From JAYPUA01 sp038133845 (GTDB lineage: Bacteria > SAR324 > NAC60-12), in contig JAYPUA010000005.1 of NCBI GenBank assembly GCA_038133845.1, forward strand, positions 57,679 through 121,678: 64,000 bases of DNA, read 5' to 3'. The notes beneath the pieces are model-generated. The model worked only from the letters and a program-made list of their open reading frames with translations. It made no database searches and had not been told where the DNA came from. Numbering within the stretch: position 1 is the stretch's first letter; each line of letters begins with the position of its first letter. Of this stretch, positions 52,620 through 60,585 are shown piece by piece. A program made the translations under genes and the position numbers.

Positions 52620-53425
52620 AGCTGCTTTCCTCATTGACCTCATTGCTCCTGAGCGGATTGCTCTCTACCGCCTGGGCCGAGGCTCCGGCCGACCCGCTGA
52701 ACTCCGTGATGTGGGAGTACGTTCACGAAGTTCACCTGGACCAGGCCCCTGTGGTGTTTGACTCCAAGGTGGAGGTCCACCTGCCTGCATCCGCAGAGGA
52801 TAGCATGCAGGTGCCCGTCTCTGCACGCTGGAACGGCTCCGAGCGCGTTGAGGAAATCCGCCTGATTGCCGACCTCAACCCGATCATCCGGGTCCTTTCC
52901 TACGAGCCGGTGAAGGCGCGCCCCTCGATTGCCGTCCGCTTCAAGGTCCAGCAGGGAACCATCGTGCGCGCGGCCATGCGAACCACGGACGGTGTCTGGC
53001 ACGTGAATGGTGCTTACATCGATGCTGCCGGGGGAGGGTGCACGACCCCGAGCGCTTCGCAGATGATGGCCTCTTGGGAAGACCACTACGGGGAGCTGCA
53101 CGCGCAGGTCTGGCCTGGAGAGGCGAACACCGACCGCCTGCGATTTCAGATGATGCACCCGATGGACACCGGACTCAGCGACGGCATTCCCAAGTTCATC
53201 ATCGAGACGGTTGAGGTGCACGACGCCTCGACCGAGGAATTGCTGGGACGCATCACCCTGCACGAGCCGGTTGCGGAAAATCCGATGATCACCCTGGACC
53301 CGCAGCATGCTGTCGAAGGCTACCGGGTGAGCTTCCGGGACAACAACGGGCTGCACGTCTCCGGAGTCATTGAGTCGCACTCCCAGATCCCGGAGTTGCT
53401 GGCTGGTCAATTCCCGATGCAGTGA
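52616..53425 (+). CDS. Quinoprotein dehydrogenase-associated SoxYZ-like carrier
   Basis: A 269-residue periplasmic protein: signal peptide LLSSLTSLLLSGLLSTAWA, a SoxY-like half (about 35-150) ending in the swinging-arm motif AAGGGCTTPSAS with Cys142, and a SoxZ-like immunoglobulin half (about 155-269; FIIETVEVHDASTEELLGRITLHEPVAENP). This is the fused SoxYZ-type carrier found beside PQQ dehydrogenases in place of thiosulfate genes. In the true Sox system the cysteine carries sulfur; what it carries here is not known. Translationally coupled to the ATPase before it and followed by the metallohydrolase four bases later. Confidence 0.9.
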   Translation: MKLLSSLTSLLLSGLLSTAWAEAPADPLNSVMWEYVHEVHLDQAPVVFDSKVEVHLPASAEDSMQVPVSARWNGSERVEEIRLIADLNPIIRVLSYEPVKARPSIAVRFKVQQGTIVRAAMRTTDGVWHVNGAYIDAAGGGCTTPSASQMMASWEDHYGELHAQVWPGEANTDRLRFQMMHPMDTGLSDGIPKFIIETVEVHDASTEELLGRITLHEPVAENPMITLDPQHAVEGYRVSFRDNNGLHVSGVIESHSQIPELLAGQFPMQ

Positions 53426-53429
53426 GCCG

Positions 53430-54368
53430 ATGCCCGCCTGGACCCGCCTGATCCTCTTCGGATTCCTGCTCCCGGAGCTGCTCCTTGCCAGCCCCATCTA
53501 CCACCTCCAGCCGCGGGAGGTGGCCCCGGACACCTACGTCCTGTTTGGCCTCAAGGAGGGGCTGACCCAGAAGAACCACGGAAACATCGTCAACACGGCC
53601 TTTTTGGTCACCGAGGAGGGCGTTCTGGTGCTGGACTCCGGACCCTCCAAACGCTACGGAGAGGAGCTGCGCGAGGCCATCGCGCAGGTCACCGATCAGC
53701 CAATTGCCGCGGTCTGGATCACGCACCATCATCCAGACCATGCGTTTGGAAACCAGGCCTTTGACCTCAAGCGGGTGCATGCTCTTCCGCAAACGATTGA
53801 AGGCCTGAAGGCTCAGGGGCCGGGGTTTCTGGACAACCTGTACCGCCTTGTGGGATCTGCGATGCAGGGAACCGATGTGGCCCTGCCGGGCCAGGTCCTG
53901 GAGCCCGGGGTCGTGGAGTTTGGTGGACACCGACTGCGCAAGATCGCGCTTCATGGGCACACCGGCGCAGACCTGGCGGTCTTTGACGAAACAACCGGGG
54001 TGCTCTTTGCCGGAGATCTGGTGTTCCACAACCGCGCTCTGGCGACGCCGCACGCGCAGATTGCCCCCTGGCTGGAGTCGCTGAACCGGCTGGAACAACT
54101 GCCCTTCCGTCTGCTCATTCCGGGACACGGAGAGCCGGCTCCTGACGCCGCCCCGATTCAGCAAACCCGGAGACACCTGAACTGGCTGCACGATGTGCTG
54201 GCCCGCGCCAGCCTCCAAGGCCGGCACATGAACGAGATCATGCAGACGCAGATCCCTGAAGAGTTTGAGGACATTACCCTGTTCCGGGAGGAACTCGCGC
54301 GTTCGGTGGTGCACCTGTACCCAAAGTACGAGGCGCAGACCTTGATTTTCATCGAAACCGAAGAGTGA
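53430..54368 (+). CDS. Quinoprotein relay zinc metallohydrolase
   Basis: A 312-residue metallo-beta-lactamase-fold protein with signal peptide (LILFGFLLPELLLA). The metal motif is THHHPDHAFGN (His99, His101, Asp103, His104), with later ligands in HGHTGADLAVFD, FAGDLVFHNRA and PGHGEPAPDA. NIVNTAFLVTEEGVLVLDSGPS is typical of the group named quinoprotein relay system zinc metallohydrolase, always near SoxYZ-like carriers and PQQ dehydrogenases. The reaction is unknown; a hydrolase acting on the SoxYZ-bound group is one idea. Follows the carrier gene directly. Confidence 0.9.
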   Translation: MPAWTRLILFGFLLPELLLASPIYHLQPREVAPDTYVLFGLKEGLTQKNHGNIVNTAFLVTEEGVLVLDSGPSKRYGEELREAIAQVTDQPIAAVWITHHHPDHAFGNQAFDLKRVHALPQTIEGLKAQGPGFLDNLYRLVGSAMQGTDVALPGQVLEPGVVEFGGHRLRKIALHGHTGADLAVFDETTGVLFAGDLVFHNRALATPHAQIAPWLESLNRLEQLPFRLLIPGHGEPAPDAAPIQQTRRHLNWLHDVLARASLQGRHMNEIMQTQIPEEFEDITLFREELARSVVHLYPKYEAQTLIFIETEE

Positions 54369-54417
54369 ACGTTTGGCTCTTTAGAGCTTGGGAGAAACCC
54401 GTCCGTCCCCGGAAGTC

Positions 54418-55164
54418 ATGAGCGACGCTCTGGCTGTCCAGCACGTGTCCTACGCCTATGGCGCACGCCGGGCGCTGGAGGACGTGGGCTTTGGCGTCCC
54501 GGAGGGGGAGTTTGCGGCTCTCCTGGGACCGAATGGAGCCGGCAAGACGACGCTGTTTTGCCTGATCACGCGGCTGTTTGATCCGCAGCAGGGGGAGGTC
54601 CGGATCTTTGGAGAACACCTCTCCCGGAACTTCCGCAAGGCATTGGCGCAAATGGGGGTGGTGTTTCAGCAGCCCACGCTGGATCTGGACCTGACGGTCC
54701 GGCAGAACCTGCTCTATCACGCGGCCCTGCACGGTCTCTCCGGAAGCGCCGTCCGTCAGCGCATGGAGGAGGGGCTGGAGCGCTTCGAGATGCGCGACCG
54801 CCTGAACGACAAGGTCCGGCAGCTCAACGGAGGGCACCGGCGGCGGGTGGAGCTGATCCGGACGCTGCTGCATCGCCCGCGCCTGTTGGTGCTCGACGAG
54901 CCCACGGTTGGGCTGGACATCCCGAGCCGGCGCAGCATTCTGGAGCACGTGCGGCAGCTCGGCCAGGAGGAGCGGCTTTCGGTCCTCTGGACCACGCACC
55001 TGATCGAGGAGATCGCCCCGCAGGATCGGGTGATTCTGCTGCATCAAGGGCGCGTCAAGGCCGAGGCGACCAGTGAGGTGCTGCAGGAGCAAACCGGAGT
55101 GAACAGCCTCTCGGAGGCGTTTGAGAAGCTGACCCGGAAGGAAGTCCCGCAGGAGGTCCGATGA
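54418..55164 (+). CDS. ABC transporter ATPase of PQQ-alcohol-dehydrogenase clusters (PedB-like)
   Basis: A 248-residue ATPase: Walker A GPNGAGKTTLF, Q-loop VFQQPTLDLDLTVRQNLLYHAALHG, signature LNGGHRRRVELIR, Walker B LLVLDEPTVGLDIPSRR, and TTHLIEEI with the switch histidine. The CcmA/NodI-like class with TLDLDLTV and the N-G-G-H signature is characteristic of the ATPase next to PQQ ethanol dehydrogenases. In Pseudomonas putida the PedA1A2BC transporter has been linked to lanthanide-dependent growth. The start MSDALAVQ follows GGAAG; an upstream TTG in frame is less likely. Overlaps the permease gene by four bases. Confidence 0.9.
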   Translation: MSDALAVQHVSYAYGARRALEDVGFGVPEGEFAALLGPNGAGKTTLFCLITRLFDPQQGEVRIFGEHLSRNFRKALAQMGVVFQQPTLDLDLTVRQNLLYHAALHGLSGSAVRQRMEEGLERFEMRDRLNDKVRQLNGGHRRRVELIRTLLHRPRLLVLDEPTVGLDIPSRRSILEHVRQLGQEERLSVLWTTHLIEEIAPQDRVILLHQGRVKAEATSEVLQEQTGVNSLSEAFEKLTRKEVPQEVR

Positions 55165-55958
55165 GCTGGTGGCGGTGCTTTCAGGGAATCCTCGGTCGTG
55201 AGTTTCTGCGGTTCCTGAATCAGCGCTCTCGCTTCTTCAGCGCGCTGGTGCGTCCGCTGGTCTGGCTGGCGGTCTTTGCGGCCGGGTTCCGTTCGGCCCT
55301 GGGGATTTCGATCATTCCTCCCTACGAGACCTACATCACCTACGAGGTGTACATTGCTCCGGGGCTGGTGGGGATGATTCAGCTGTTCAACGGGATGCAA
55401 AGCTCGCTGTCGATGGTCTACGACCGCGAGATGGGAAGCATGAAGACGCTGATGGTCAGCCCGTTCCCGCGTTGGTTCCTGCTGACCTCGAAGCTCTTGG
55501 CCGGAACGATCGTGTCGCTGTTCCAGGTGTATGTCTTCCTCGGGATCGCCTGGTTCTTTGAGGTGCAGCTGCCTCCGGAAGGCTATTTGGCGGTGTTGCC
55601 GATGCTGGTGCTTTCCGGGCTGATGCTGGGAGCGCTGGGTTTGGTGCTCTCTTCCTGGATCGAGCAGCTGGAGAATTTTGCAGGGGTGATGAACTTTGTC
55701 ATCTTCCCCATGTTCTTCCTCTCCTCGGCGCTGTACCCTCTGTGGAGGATGCGTGAGTCGAGCGAGTGGCTCTACTGGGTGTGCGCCTTCAACCCGTTCA
55801 CCCACGCGGTGGAGGCGATCCGGCACGTGCTGTACCTGAAGTGGAGTCCGGAGGCCTTCGCCTGGGTGTTGGGCTCGACGCTGCTGCTGCTCCTTGCAGC
55901 GATCTGGGGATACAGCCCGAAGCGTGGGCTGCTGCCGGCCAAGCGCGGGGGTGGGTAA
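55161..55958 (+). CDS. ABC transporter permease of PQQ-alcohol-dehydrogenase clusters (PedC-like)
   Basis: A 265-residue ABC-2-type membrane subunit with six helices. GILGREFLRFLNQRSRFFSALVRPLVWLAVFAAGFRSAL starts it, then AGLVGMIQLFNGMQSSLSMVYDREMGSMKTLMVSPFPRWFLLTSKLLAG, the hallmark of the PedC group, and FFLSSALYPLWRM. Paired with the ATPase just before it. Its stop codon abuts, with no base between, the stop of the convergent Sel1 gene. Confidence 0.92.
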   Translation: MSWWRCFQGILGREFLRFLNQRSRFFSALVRPLVWLAVFAAGFRSALGISIIPPYETYITYEVYIAPGLVGMIQLFNGMQSSLSMVYDREMGSMKTLMVSPFPRWFLLTSKLLAGTIVSLFQVYVFLGIAWFFEVQLPPEGYLAVLPMLVLSGLMLGALGLVLSSWIEQLENFAGVMNFVIFPMFFLSSALYPLWRMRESSEWLYWVCAFNPFTHAVEAIRHVLYLKWSPEAFAWVLGSTLLLLLAAIWGYSPKRGLLPAKRGGG

Positions 55959-56510
55959 TCAGGGCAGGAGCTTGAGGAACGTTGCGGCCTCTGGATGCTG
56001 GGCGTTCTTTGCCTCGGTGAGCCAGCGCCGGGCCTCCTGAATGGTGGACTCGTCGGCAGGCTCCTCGGATCCGTAGTTGGTGGCGAGCATGACGCCCAGG
56101 TTGAACTGGGCATCGCGGTCCCCCTGTTCGGAGGCGAGACGGAAGTATTGGGCTGCAGTCCGGTTGTTTTTCTCGACCCCAAGGCCCTGCTCATAGGCCA
56201 GCCCCAGGTTGAGTTGAGCCACCGGGTCTCCCAGATCGGCAGCCTTACGGAGCCAGGAGGTGGCTTTCTCCAGGTCCCGGGGGGTGCCCAGGCCCTGCTC
56301 GTACTGGTTCGAGAGGTTGATCATCGCGGTCGTGTTTCCGGCATCGGAGAGCTTTTGCCACATGGAGAGCGACTCTTCGTAGCGACCCATCTTGAACACG
56401 GCGTAGGCCTTGAGCGCGGCCACCCCCGTGTTTTCGTTGCCCCCTTCGGCATGAAGGGAGGCGGGCAGCAGCCAGAGGGTCAAGAGCAGAAGTGAGGAAA
56501 TGAGTTTCAT
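55959..56510 (-). CDS. Secreted Sel1-repeat protein
   Basis: A 183-residue exported protein (signal peptide ISSLLLLTLWLLPASLHA) made of Sel1/TPR-like repeats of 36 residues: AMINLSNQYEQGLGTPRDLEKATSWLRKAADLG, AQLNLGLAYEQGLGVEKNNRTAAQYFRLASEQG, and AQFNLGVMLATNYGSEEP. Such solenoids hold protein partners in the periplasm. It faces the quinoprotein genes, and its start codon shares the palindromic CATG with a start codon of the divergent CXXCW gene, so it may serve the same system. Confidence 0.87.
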   Translation of the reverse strand: MKLISSLLLLTLWLLPASLHAEGGNENTGVAALKAYAVFKMGRYEESLSMWQKLSDAGNTTAMINLSNQYEQGLGTPRDLEKATSWLRKAADLGDPVAQLNLGLAYEQGLGVEKNNRTAAQYFRLASEQGDRDAQFNLGVMLATNYGSEEPADESTIQEARRWLTEAKNAQHPEAATFLKLLP

Positions 56511-57066
56511 GCGTTTCTGGAGCGTGTGTGTGATTCTGAGCCTTGGACTCGGAGTCCTTCACGCGCAGGATAGTGGAGCGGGGGGCGATTGGGAAGCCGA
56601 ATTTTTTACCATCGACGGCTTCCGGATCGCTCACTATCGCTTCCCGACACCGGAGCAGGCAGAGGGCGGAGTGACGCTGAATGTCGCCCAACTCCGGGAC
56701 TTGCTGGCTGAGGAGGACAAAATCTTGCTGGTGGATGTCCAGCCCGTGCTGTTTCGGCACGGACGTTTCATTCTCTCGGAGGCCCACCACGCGATCCCGG
56801 GGAGTCGGTGGCTGCCCAACGTCGGACATGGCGACCTGCTTCCGGAGTGGCAGAATTACCTGAGCGCCTTCCTCGCGGAGCACACTCGGGACCATCCGGA
56901 CCGGCCGATGGTCTTCTACTGCACCGCGAACTGCTGGATGTCCTGGAACACCGTCAAGCGTGTGGCTGAAATGGGCTTCCGGAGGCTGTACTGGTTTCGC
57001 GATGGGATCGAGGCCTGGCAGGAGGCTGGCGAGCCGACGGAGGTCATTCTCCCGGAACCACGGTAG
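56500..57066 (+). CDS. PQQ-catabolism-associated CXXCW-motif protein
   Basis: A 188-residue exported protein with a rhodanese-like domain. After a signal peptide (WSVCVILSLGLGVLHA) come GFRIAHYRFPTPEQAEGG, ILLVDVQPV, IPGSRWLPNVGHG, and FYCTANCWMSWNTVKRVAEMGFRRLYWFRDGIEAW. The active-site-like loop has Cys141, Cys145 and Trp146. This matches the protein group named for a CXXCW motif in PQQ-dependent alcohol catabolism clusters. The role is unknown; the fold suggests sulfur or redox handling, which fits the SoxYZ-like carrier. The start may be this ATG or the one nine bases later. Its end overlaps the convergent gene by 23 bases. Confidence 0.9.
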   Translation: MSFMRFWSVCVILSLGLGVLHAQDSGAGGDWEAEFFTIDGFRIAHYRFPTPEQAEGGVTLNVAQLRDLLAEEDKILLVDVQPVLFRHGRFILSEAHHAIPGSRWLPNVGHGDLLPEWQNYLSAFLAEHTRDHPDRPMVFYCTANCWMSWNTVKRVAEMGFRRLYWFRDGIEAWQEAGEPTEVILPEPR

Positions 57067-57496
57067 CGGTGCCGGGTTGATTCGGGCCGTAGATGTAGAC
57101 GACGCTTTGGCTTCGGTTGAGGTAGCTGCCCACCGCAGCCTCGGCAAACTGCAGCTCTCCGGAGTAGGCGTGGACCACGCAATCGACGCTCCCGGAGGCC
57201 TCCATCGCCTGAACGCGGGTCGAGGCCAGCAAGCGGTGGGCCTCCTCCGGACGCTCCAGAACTTCACGACGGAACCCGACTCCTCCCTGAAGCGAGGTCA
57301 GGCAGAAGAATCCGTCGAATTTGACTTCGACCCGCTCCAGTCCCCAAGACTGCCAAGTGTCGAAAACGCGAGCAGCGTGTGCCTGCGCCGACTCGTTGTT
57401 CCCGGAGGCAAATTGGGCCCAGGCTGACCCCTGAAATCCGATGCTCAGGATCAGGCTCGTCAGCAGGCATTTCCCATGATGTTTCCAAATCTTCAC
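57044..57496 (-). CDS. Small secreted protein, unknown function
   Basis: A 150-residue exported protein. The GTG start is well supported: GGAGG lies five bases upstream. A signal peptide (KIWKHHGKCLLTSLILSIGFQGSAWA) is followed by a compact alpha/beta domain with two cysteines (FFCLTSLQGG and SVDCVVHAYSGE) that could form a disulfide, and an ending SQSVVYIYGPNQPGTATVV. I do not recognise a family. It lies at the edge of the quinoprotein locus, convergent with and overlapping the CXXCW gene, and its upstream region is shared back to back with the cox operon. Confidence 0.72.
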   Translation of the reverse strand: MKIWKHHGKCLLTSLILSIGFQGSAWAQFASGNNESAQAHAARVFDTWQSWGLERVEVKFDGFFCLTSLQGGVGFRREVLERPEEAHRLLASTRVQAMEASGSVDCVVHAYSGELQFAEAAVGSYLNRSQSVVYIYGPNQPGTATVVPGE

Positions 57497-57575
57497 GATC
57501 GCCTCCGGTGCAGGGTGTGGCACACCTTAGCCAGGGCGAGACCGGGTGTCAACATCCGGAATTCGTTTGACTTTC

Positions 57576-57594
57576 GGTAACCTAACATGTTACC
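57576..57594. promoter_or_regulatory. Inverted repeat in the cox promoter region
   Basis: GGTAAC/GTTACC, a perfect six-base repeat with a seven-base spacer, just downstream of TTGACT (57567-57572), a likely -35 box, and 68 bases before coxS. It is placed where an operator would control the cox operon; no regulator gene for it is evident in the window. Confidence 0.45.
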
Positions 57595-57661
57595 AAGTAC
57601 GCGCTTTTGTGCTTTCCGTCAAAGCGCTTAACCCTCTCTCCCCAATAAGGAGGACTTCACC

Positions 57662-58123
57662 ATGCAAGTCACGATGACTGTGAACGGTGCGACGGTCTCT
57701 CAGGACGTCGAACCGCGAACCTTGCTCGTGCAGTTTCTGCGCGAGAACCTGAACCTCACCGGAACCCATGTGGGCTGCGATACCAGCAGCTGCGGGGCCT
57801 GCACCATTGTGGTCAACGGCGAGTCTGTCAAGTCCTGCACCCTGCTGGCTGTCCAGTGCGATGGCGCGGAAATCACTACGATTGAAGGCCTGGCCTCCAA
57901 TGGAACCCTGCACCCCATTCAGGAAGGTTTCCGGGAGAAGCATGGTCTGCAGTGCGGCTTCTGCACTCCCGGAATGATCATGTCTTCGTGGCAGTTGCTG
58001 CAGCGCAACCCCAAGCCTTCGGAGCAGGAGATTCGGCACGCGTTGGAAGGGAACTTCTGCCGCTGCACCGGATACGACAACATCGTCAAAGCGGTCCAGT
58101 GGGCTGCCGAACAGTCCGCTTAA
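57662..58123 (+). CDS. coxS: Molybdenum hydroxylase iron-sulfur subunit (CoxS-like)
   Basis: A 153-residue cytoplasmic subunit with two [2Fe-2S] clusters: a plant-ferredoxin type (Cys39, Cys44, Cys47, Cys59; GCDTSSCGAC) and the alpha-helical type (Cys98, Cys101, Cys133, Cys135; CGFC and CRC). It passes electrons from the molybdenum site to the FAD subunit. TAAGGAGG precedes the start. It is the first gene of an S-L-M order, the order usual for form II (BMS-type) aerobic CO dehydrogenase-like operons. Confidence 0.95.
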   Translation: MQVTMTVNGATVSQDVEPRTLLVQFLRENLNLTGTHVGCDTSSCGACTIVVNGESVKSCTLLAVQCDGAEITTIEGLASNGTLHPIQEGFREKHGLQCGFCTPGMIMSSWQLLQRNPKPSEQEIRHALEGNFCRCTGYDNIVKAVQWAAEQSA

Positions 58124-58133
58124 GGAGGAACTC

Positions 58134-60497
58134 ATGGGAAAATACATTGGACAAGCGATCAAGCGCGTCGAGGACCAGCGCTTCATCACCGGGGCCGGCC
58201 AGTACACCGATGACCTCGTCCTGCCTCGCATGACGCATGCCTACATCCTGCGCAGCCCGTTTGCTCACGCAAAGATCAATGGCGTCAACACCGAGGCGGC
58301 CCAGGCGGCTCCGGGCGTGGTTGCCGTGTTCACGGGGGAGGACGTCAAGGACGTCAACGGCGTGCCCTGCGGCTGGCAGGTCAACTTCAGCAGCACCGGT
58401 GAGACCATGCGCGAGCCGAAGCACCCGCTGCTGGTTCATGACAAGGCCCGACACGTGGGAGACAGCGTCGCCGTGGTGATCGCGGAGACCCGAGAGCAGG
58501 CCCGCGATGCCGCCGAGTTGATCGAGGTCGACTATCAGGAGCTGGCTCCGGTGGTTGAGTCCCCGGATGCCCTCAAGGCGGGTGCTCCGAAGGTGCACGA
58601 TGACCTTCCGGACAACATGGTCTATGACTGGGAACTCGGAGACAAGGCGGCGACAGACGCCGGAATTGCCGGCTCACAGCACGTCGTGTCGATGAAGATC
58701 CGCAACCAGCGGCTGGTGCCGAACCCGATTGAGCCACGCAGCTACATCGGACAGTACGATGCCTCTCGCGACAACTACACGCTCTACACCTCCTCCCAGA
58801 ACCCACACGTCATCCGCTTGCTGATGTGTGCCTTTGTGCTGGGCATTCCGGAGCACAAGGTCCGCGTGGTCGCCAAGGACGTTGGTGGCGGTTTTGGCAG
58901 CAAGATCTATCACTACACCGAAGAGGCACTGGTCACCTGGGCGTCCAAGCAGATTGGTCGACCGATCAAGTGGACCTCCGAGCGTAGCGAGGCCTTCGTC
59001 ACGGATGCGCACGGACGGGACCATTACACCACGGCTGAGATGGGCTTTGATGGAGAGGGAAAGATCACCGCGTTGCGGGTCCACACGGACGCCAACTTGG
59101 GGGCCTACCTCTCGACCTTCTCGACCGCAGTTCCGACCTACCTCTACGGGACCTTGCTGCAGGGACAGTACACGACGCCCGCAATTCATGTGAGCGTGAA
59201 CGCCGTGTTCACGAACACCACTCCGGTGGATGCGTATCGAGGTGCCGGACGTCCGGAGGCGACCTACATGCTGGAGCGCCTGATGGACACCGCTGCCGCA
59301 CAGCTGGGCATGGACCCGGCCGAGCTGCGGATCAAGAACTTCATTCCGCCGTTTGACGGAGTCAACCAGCCGGGCTATCAAACCCAGGTGGCGTTGCAGT
59401 ACGACAGCGGAAACTACGAAGCCGCGATGCGCAAGGCGCTGCAGCTGATCGGCTACGACCAACTCCGCAGAGAGCAGGAAGAAGCGCGGCGGCAGGGGCG
59501 CTACATCGGCATCGGCTTTTCCTCCTACATCGAGGCCTGCGGGATCGCCCCTTCGGCCGTCGTTGGCTCTCTGGGAGCCCGGGCGGGTCTGTTCGAGAGC
59601 GCGAACGTCCGCGTGCAACCGACCGGAATGGTCTCCGTCTACACCGGAAGCCACTCTCACGGTCAAGGACACGACACGACCTTCGCTCAGGTGGTCGCCG
59701 AGCACCTCGGGATTCCGATGGAGAACGTCGAGATCATCCACGGAGACACGGAGCAGGTTCCGTTTGGAATGGGAACCTATGGTTCTCGAAGCCTTGCTGT
59801 TGGCGGAAGCGCCATCGTGGGAGCTTTGGAGAAGGTCAAGGAGAAGGGTGCAAAAGTGGCTGCCCACCTGCTGGAAGCTTCCGAGCAGGATCTGGAATTT
59901 GCCGATGGCAGCTGGACGGTCCGGGGAACCGACAAGTCCATCAGCTTCGGTGAAGTCGCGTTGGCGTCCTACGTTCCGCACAACTTCCCTGCAGGGATGG
60001 AGCCCGGAATCGAGTTCAACAGCTTCTACGATCCGGCCAACTTCACCTACCCCTTCGGCACCTACATCGCGGTGGTGGAGGTCGACCCGGAAACCGGAAA
60101 GACGACCGTCAAGCGCTTTGTCGCCGTGGACGACGTGGGCAACATTGTGAACCCGATGATTGTCGAGGGGCAGATCCACGGAGGTCTGGCTCAGGGCATC
60201 GGGCAGGCGTTGCTGGAAGGCGCGGTGTATGACGAAAGCGGTCAGCTGACCACCGGGACCTTCCTGGATTACGCGATGCCGCGTGCAGATGACCTGCCGT
60301 CCTTCCAAGTGGATGGCAACGTCACCCCGTGCCCGCACAATCCGCTTGGGGCCAAGGGTGCTGGAGAGGCCGGCTGCATCGGCTCGACTCCGGCGATCGT
60401 GAACGCCGTGGTGGACGCTCTGCGACCGCTCGGCGTGAACGATCTGAGCATGCCCTTGACGCCGCAAAACGTCTGGGCTGCCATCCAGAGCGCATGA
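58134..60497 (+). CDS. coxL: Molybdenum hydroxylase large subunit, form II CoxL-like
   Basis: A 787-residue catalytic subunit of the xanthine dehydrogenase/CO dehydrogenase family. GGGFGSK, the molybdopterin segments SHSHGQGHDT and GSRSLAVGG, and the C-terminal GAKGAGEAG with the catalytic glutamate are present. The active-site loop reads AYRGAGRPE (near residue 368), the form II signature. True CO dehydrogenases (form I) have AYRCSFR with a cysteine holding copper. So CO oxidation at atmospheric or high levels is doubtful; form II enzymes may act on other aldehydes or heterocycles. AAGGAGG precedes the ATG, ten bases after coxS. Confidence 0.95.
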   Translation: MGKYIGQAIKRVEDQRFITGAGQYTDDLVLPRMTHAYILRSPFAHAKINGVNTEAAQAAPGVVAVFTGEDVKDVNGVPCGWQVNFSSTGETMREPKHPLLVHDKARHVGDSVAVVIAETREQARDAAELIEVDYQELAPVVESPDALKAGAPKVHDDLPDNMVYDWELGDKAATDAGIAGSQHVVSMKIRNQRLVPNPIEPRSYIGQYDASRDNYTLYTSSQNPHVIRLLMCAFVLGIPEHKVRVVAKDVGGGFGSKIYHYTEEALVTWASKQIGRPIKWTSERSEAFVTDAHGRDHYTTAEMGFDGEGKITALRVHTDANLGAYLSTFSTAVPTYLYGTLLQGQYTTPAIHVSVNAVFTNTTPVDAYRGAGRPEATYMLERLMDTAAAQLGMDPAELRIKNFIPPFDGVNQPGYQTQVALQYDSGNYEAAMRKALQLIGYDQLRREQEEARRQGRYIGIGFSSYIEACGIAPSAVVGSLGARAGLFESANVRVQPTGMVSVYTGSHSHGQGHDTTFAQVVAEHLGIPMENVEIIHGDTEQVPFGMGTYGSRSLAVGGSAIVGALEKVKEKGAKVAAHLLEASEQDLEFADGSWTVRGTDKSISFGEVALASYVPHNFPAGMEPGIEFNSFYDPANFTYPFGTYIAVVEVDPETGKTTVKRFVAVDDVGNIVNPMIVEGQIHGGLAQGIGQALLEGAVYDESGQLTTGTFLDYAMPRADDLPSFQVDGNVTPCPHNPLGAKGAGEAGCIGSTPAIVNAVVDALRPLGVNDLSMPLTPQNVWAAIQSA

Positions 60498-60585
60498 CCT
60501 GAAACCTGAACCCCGATCTTCCAGAGCCCCGGAGAATGGTTTCCGGACTCTGGAAACGGCAACCAAAGACTAGGAGATTTATCTT

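Noticed and set aside
58674..60566. A long minus-strand frame opposite coxL (about 630 codons).
   Set aside because: Low-complexity, Arg/His/Val-rich translation with no motif, antisense to an intact CoxL.
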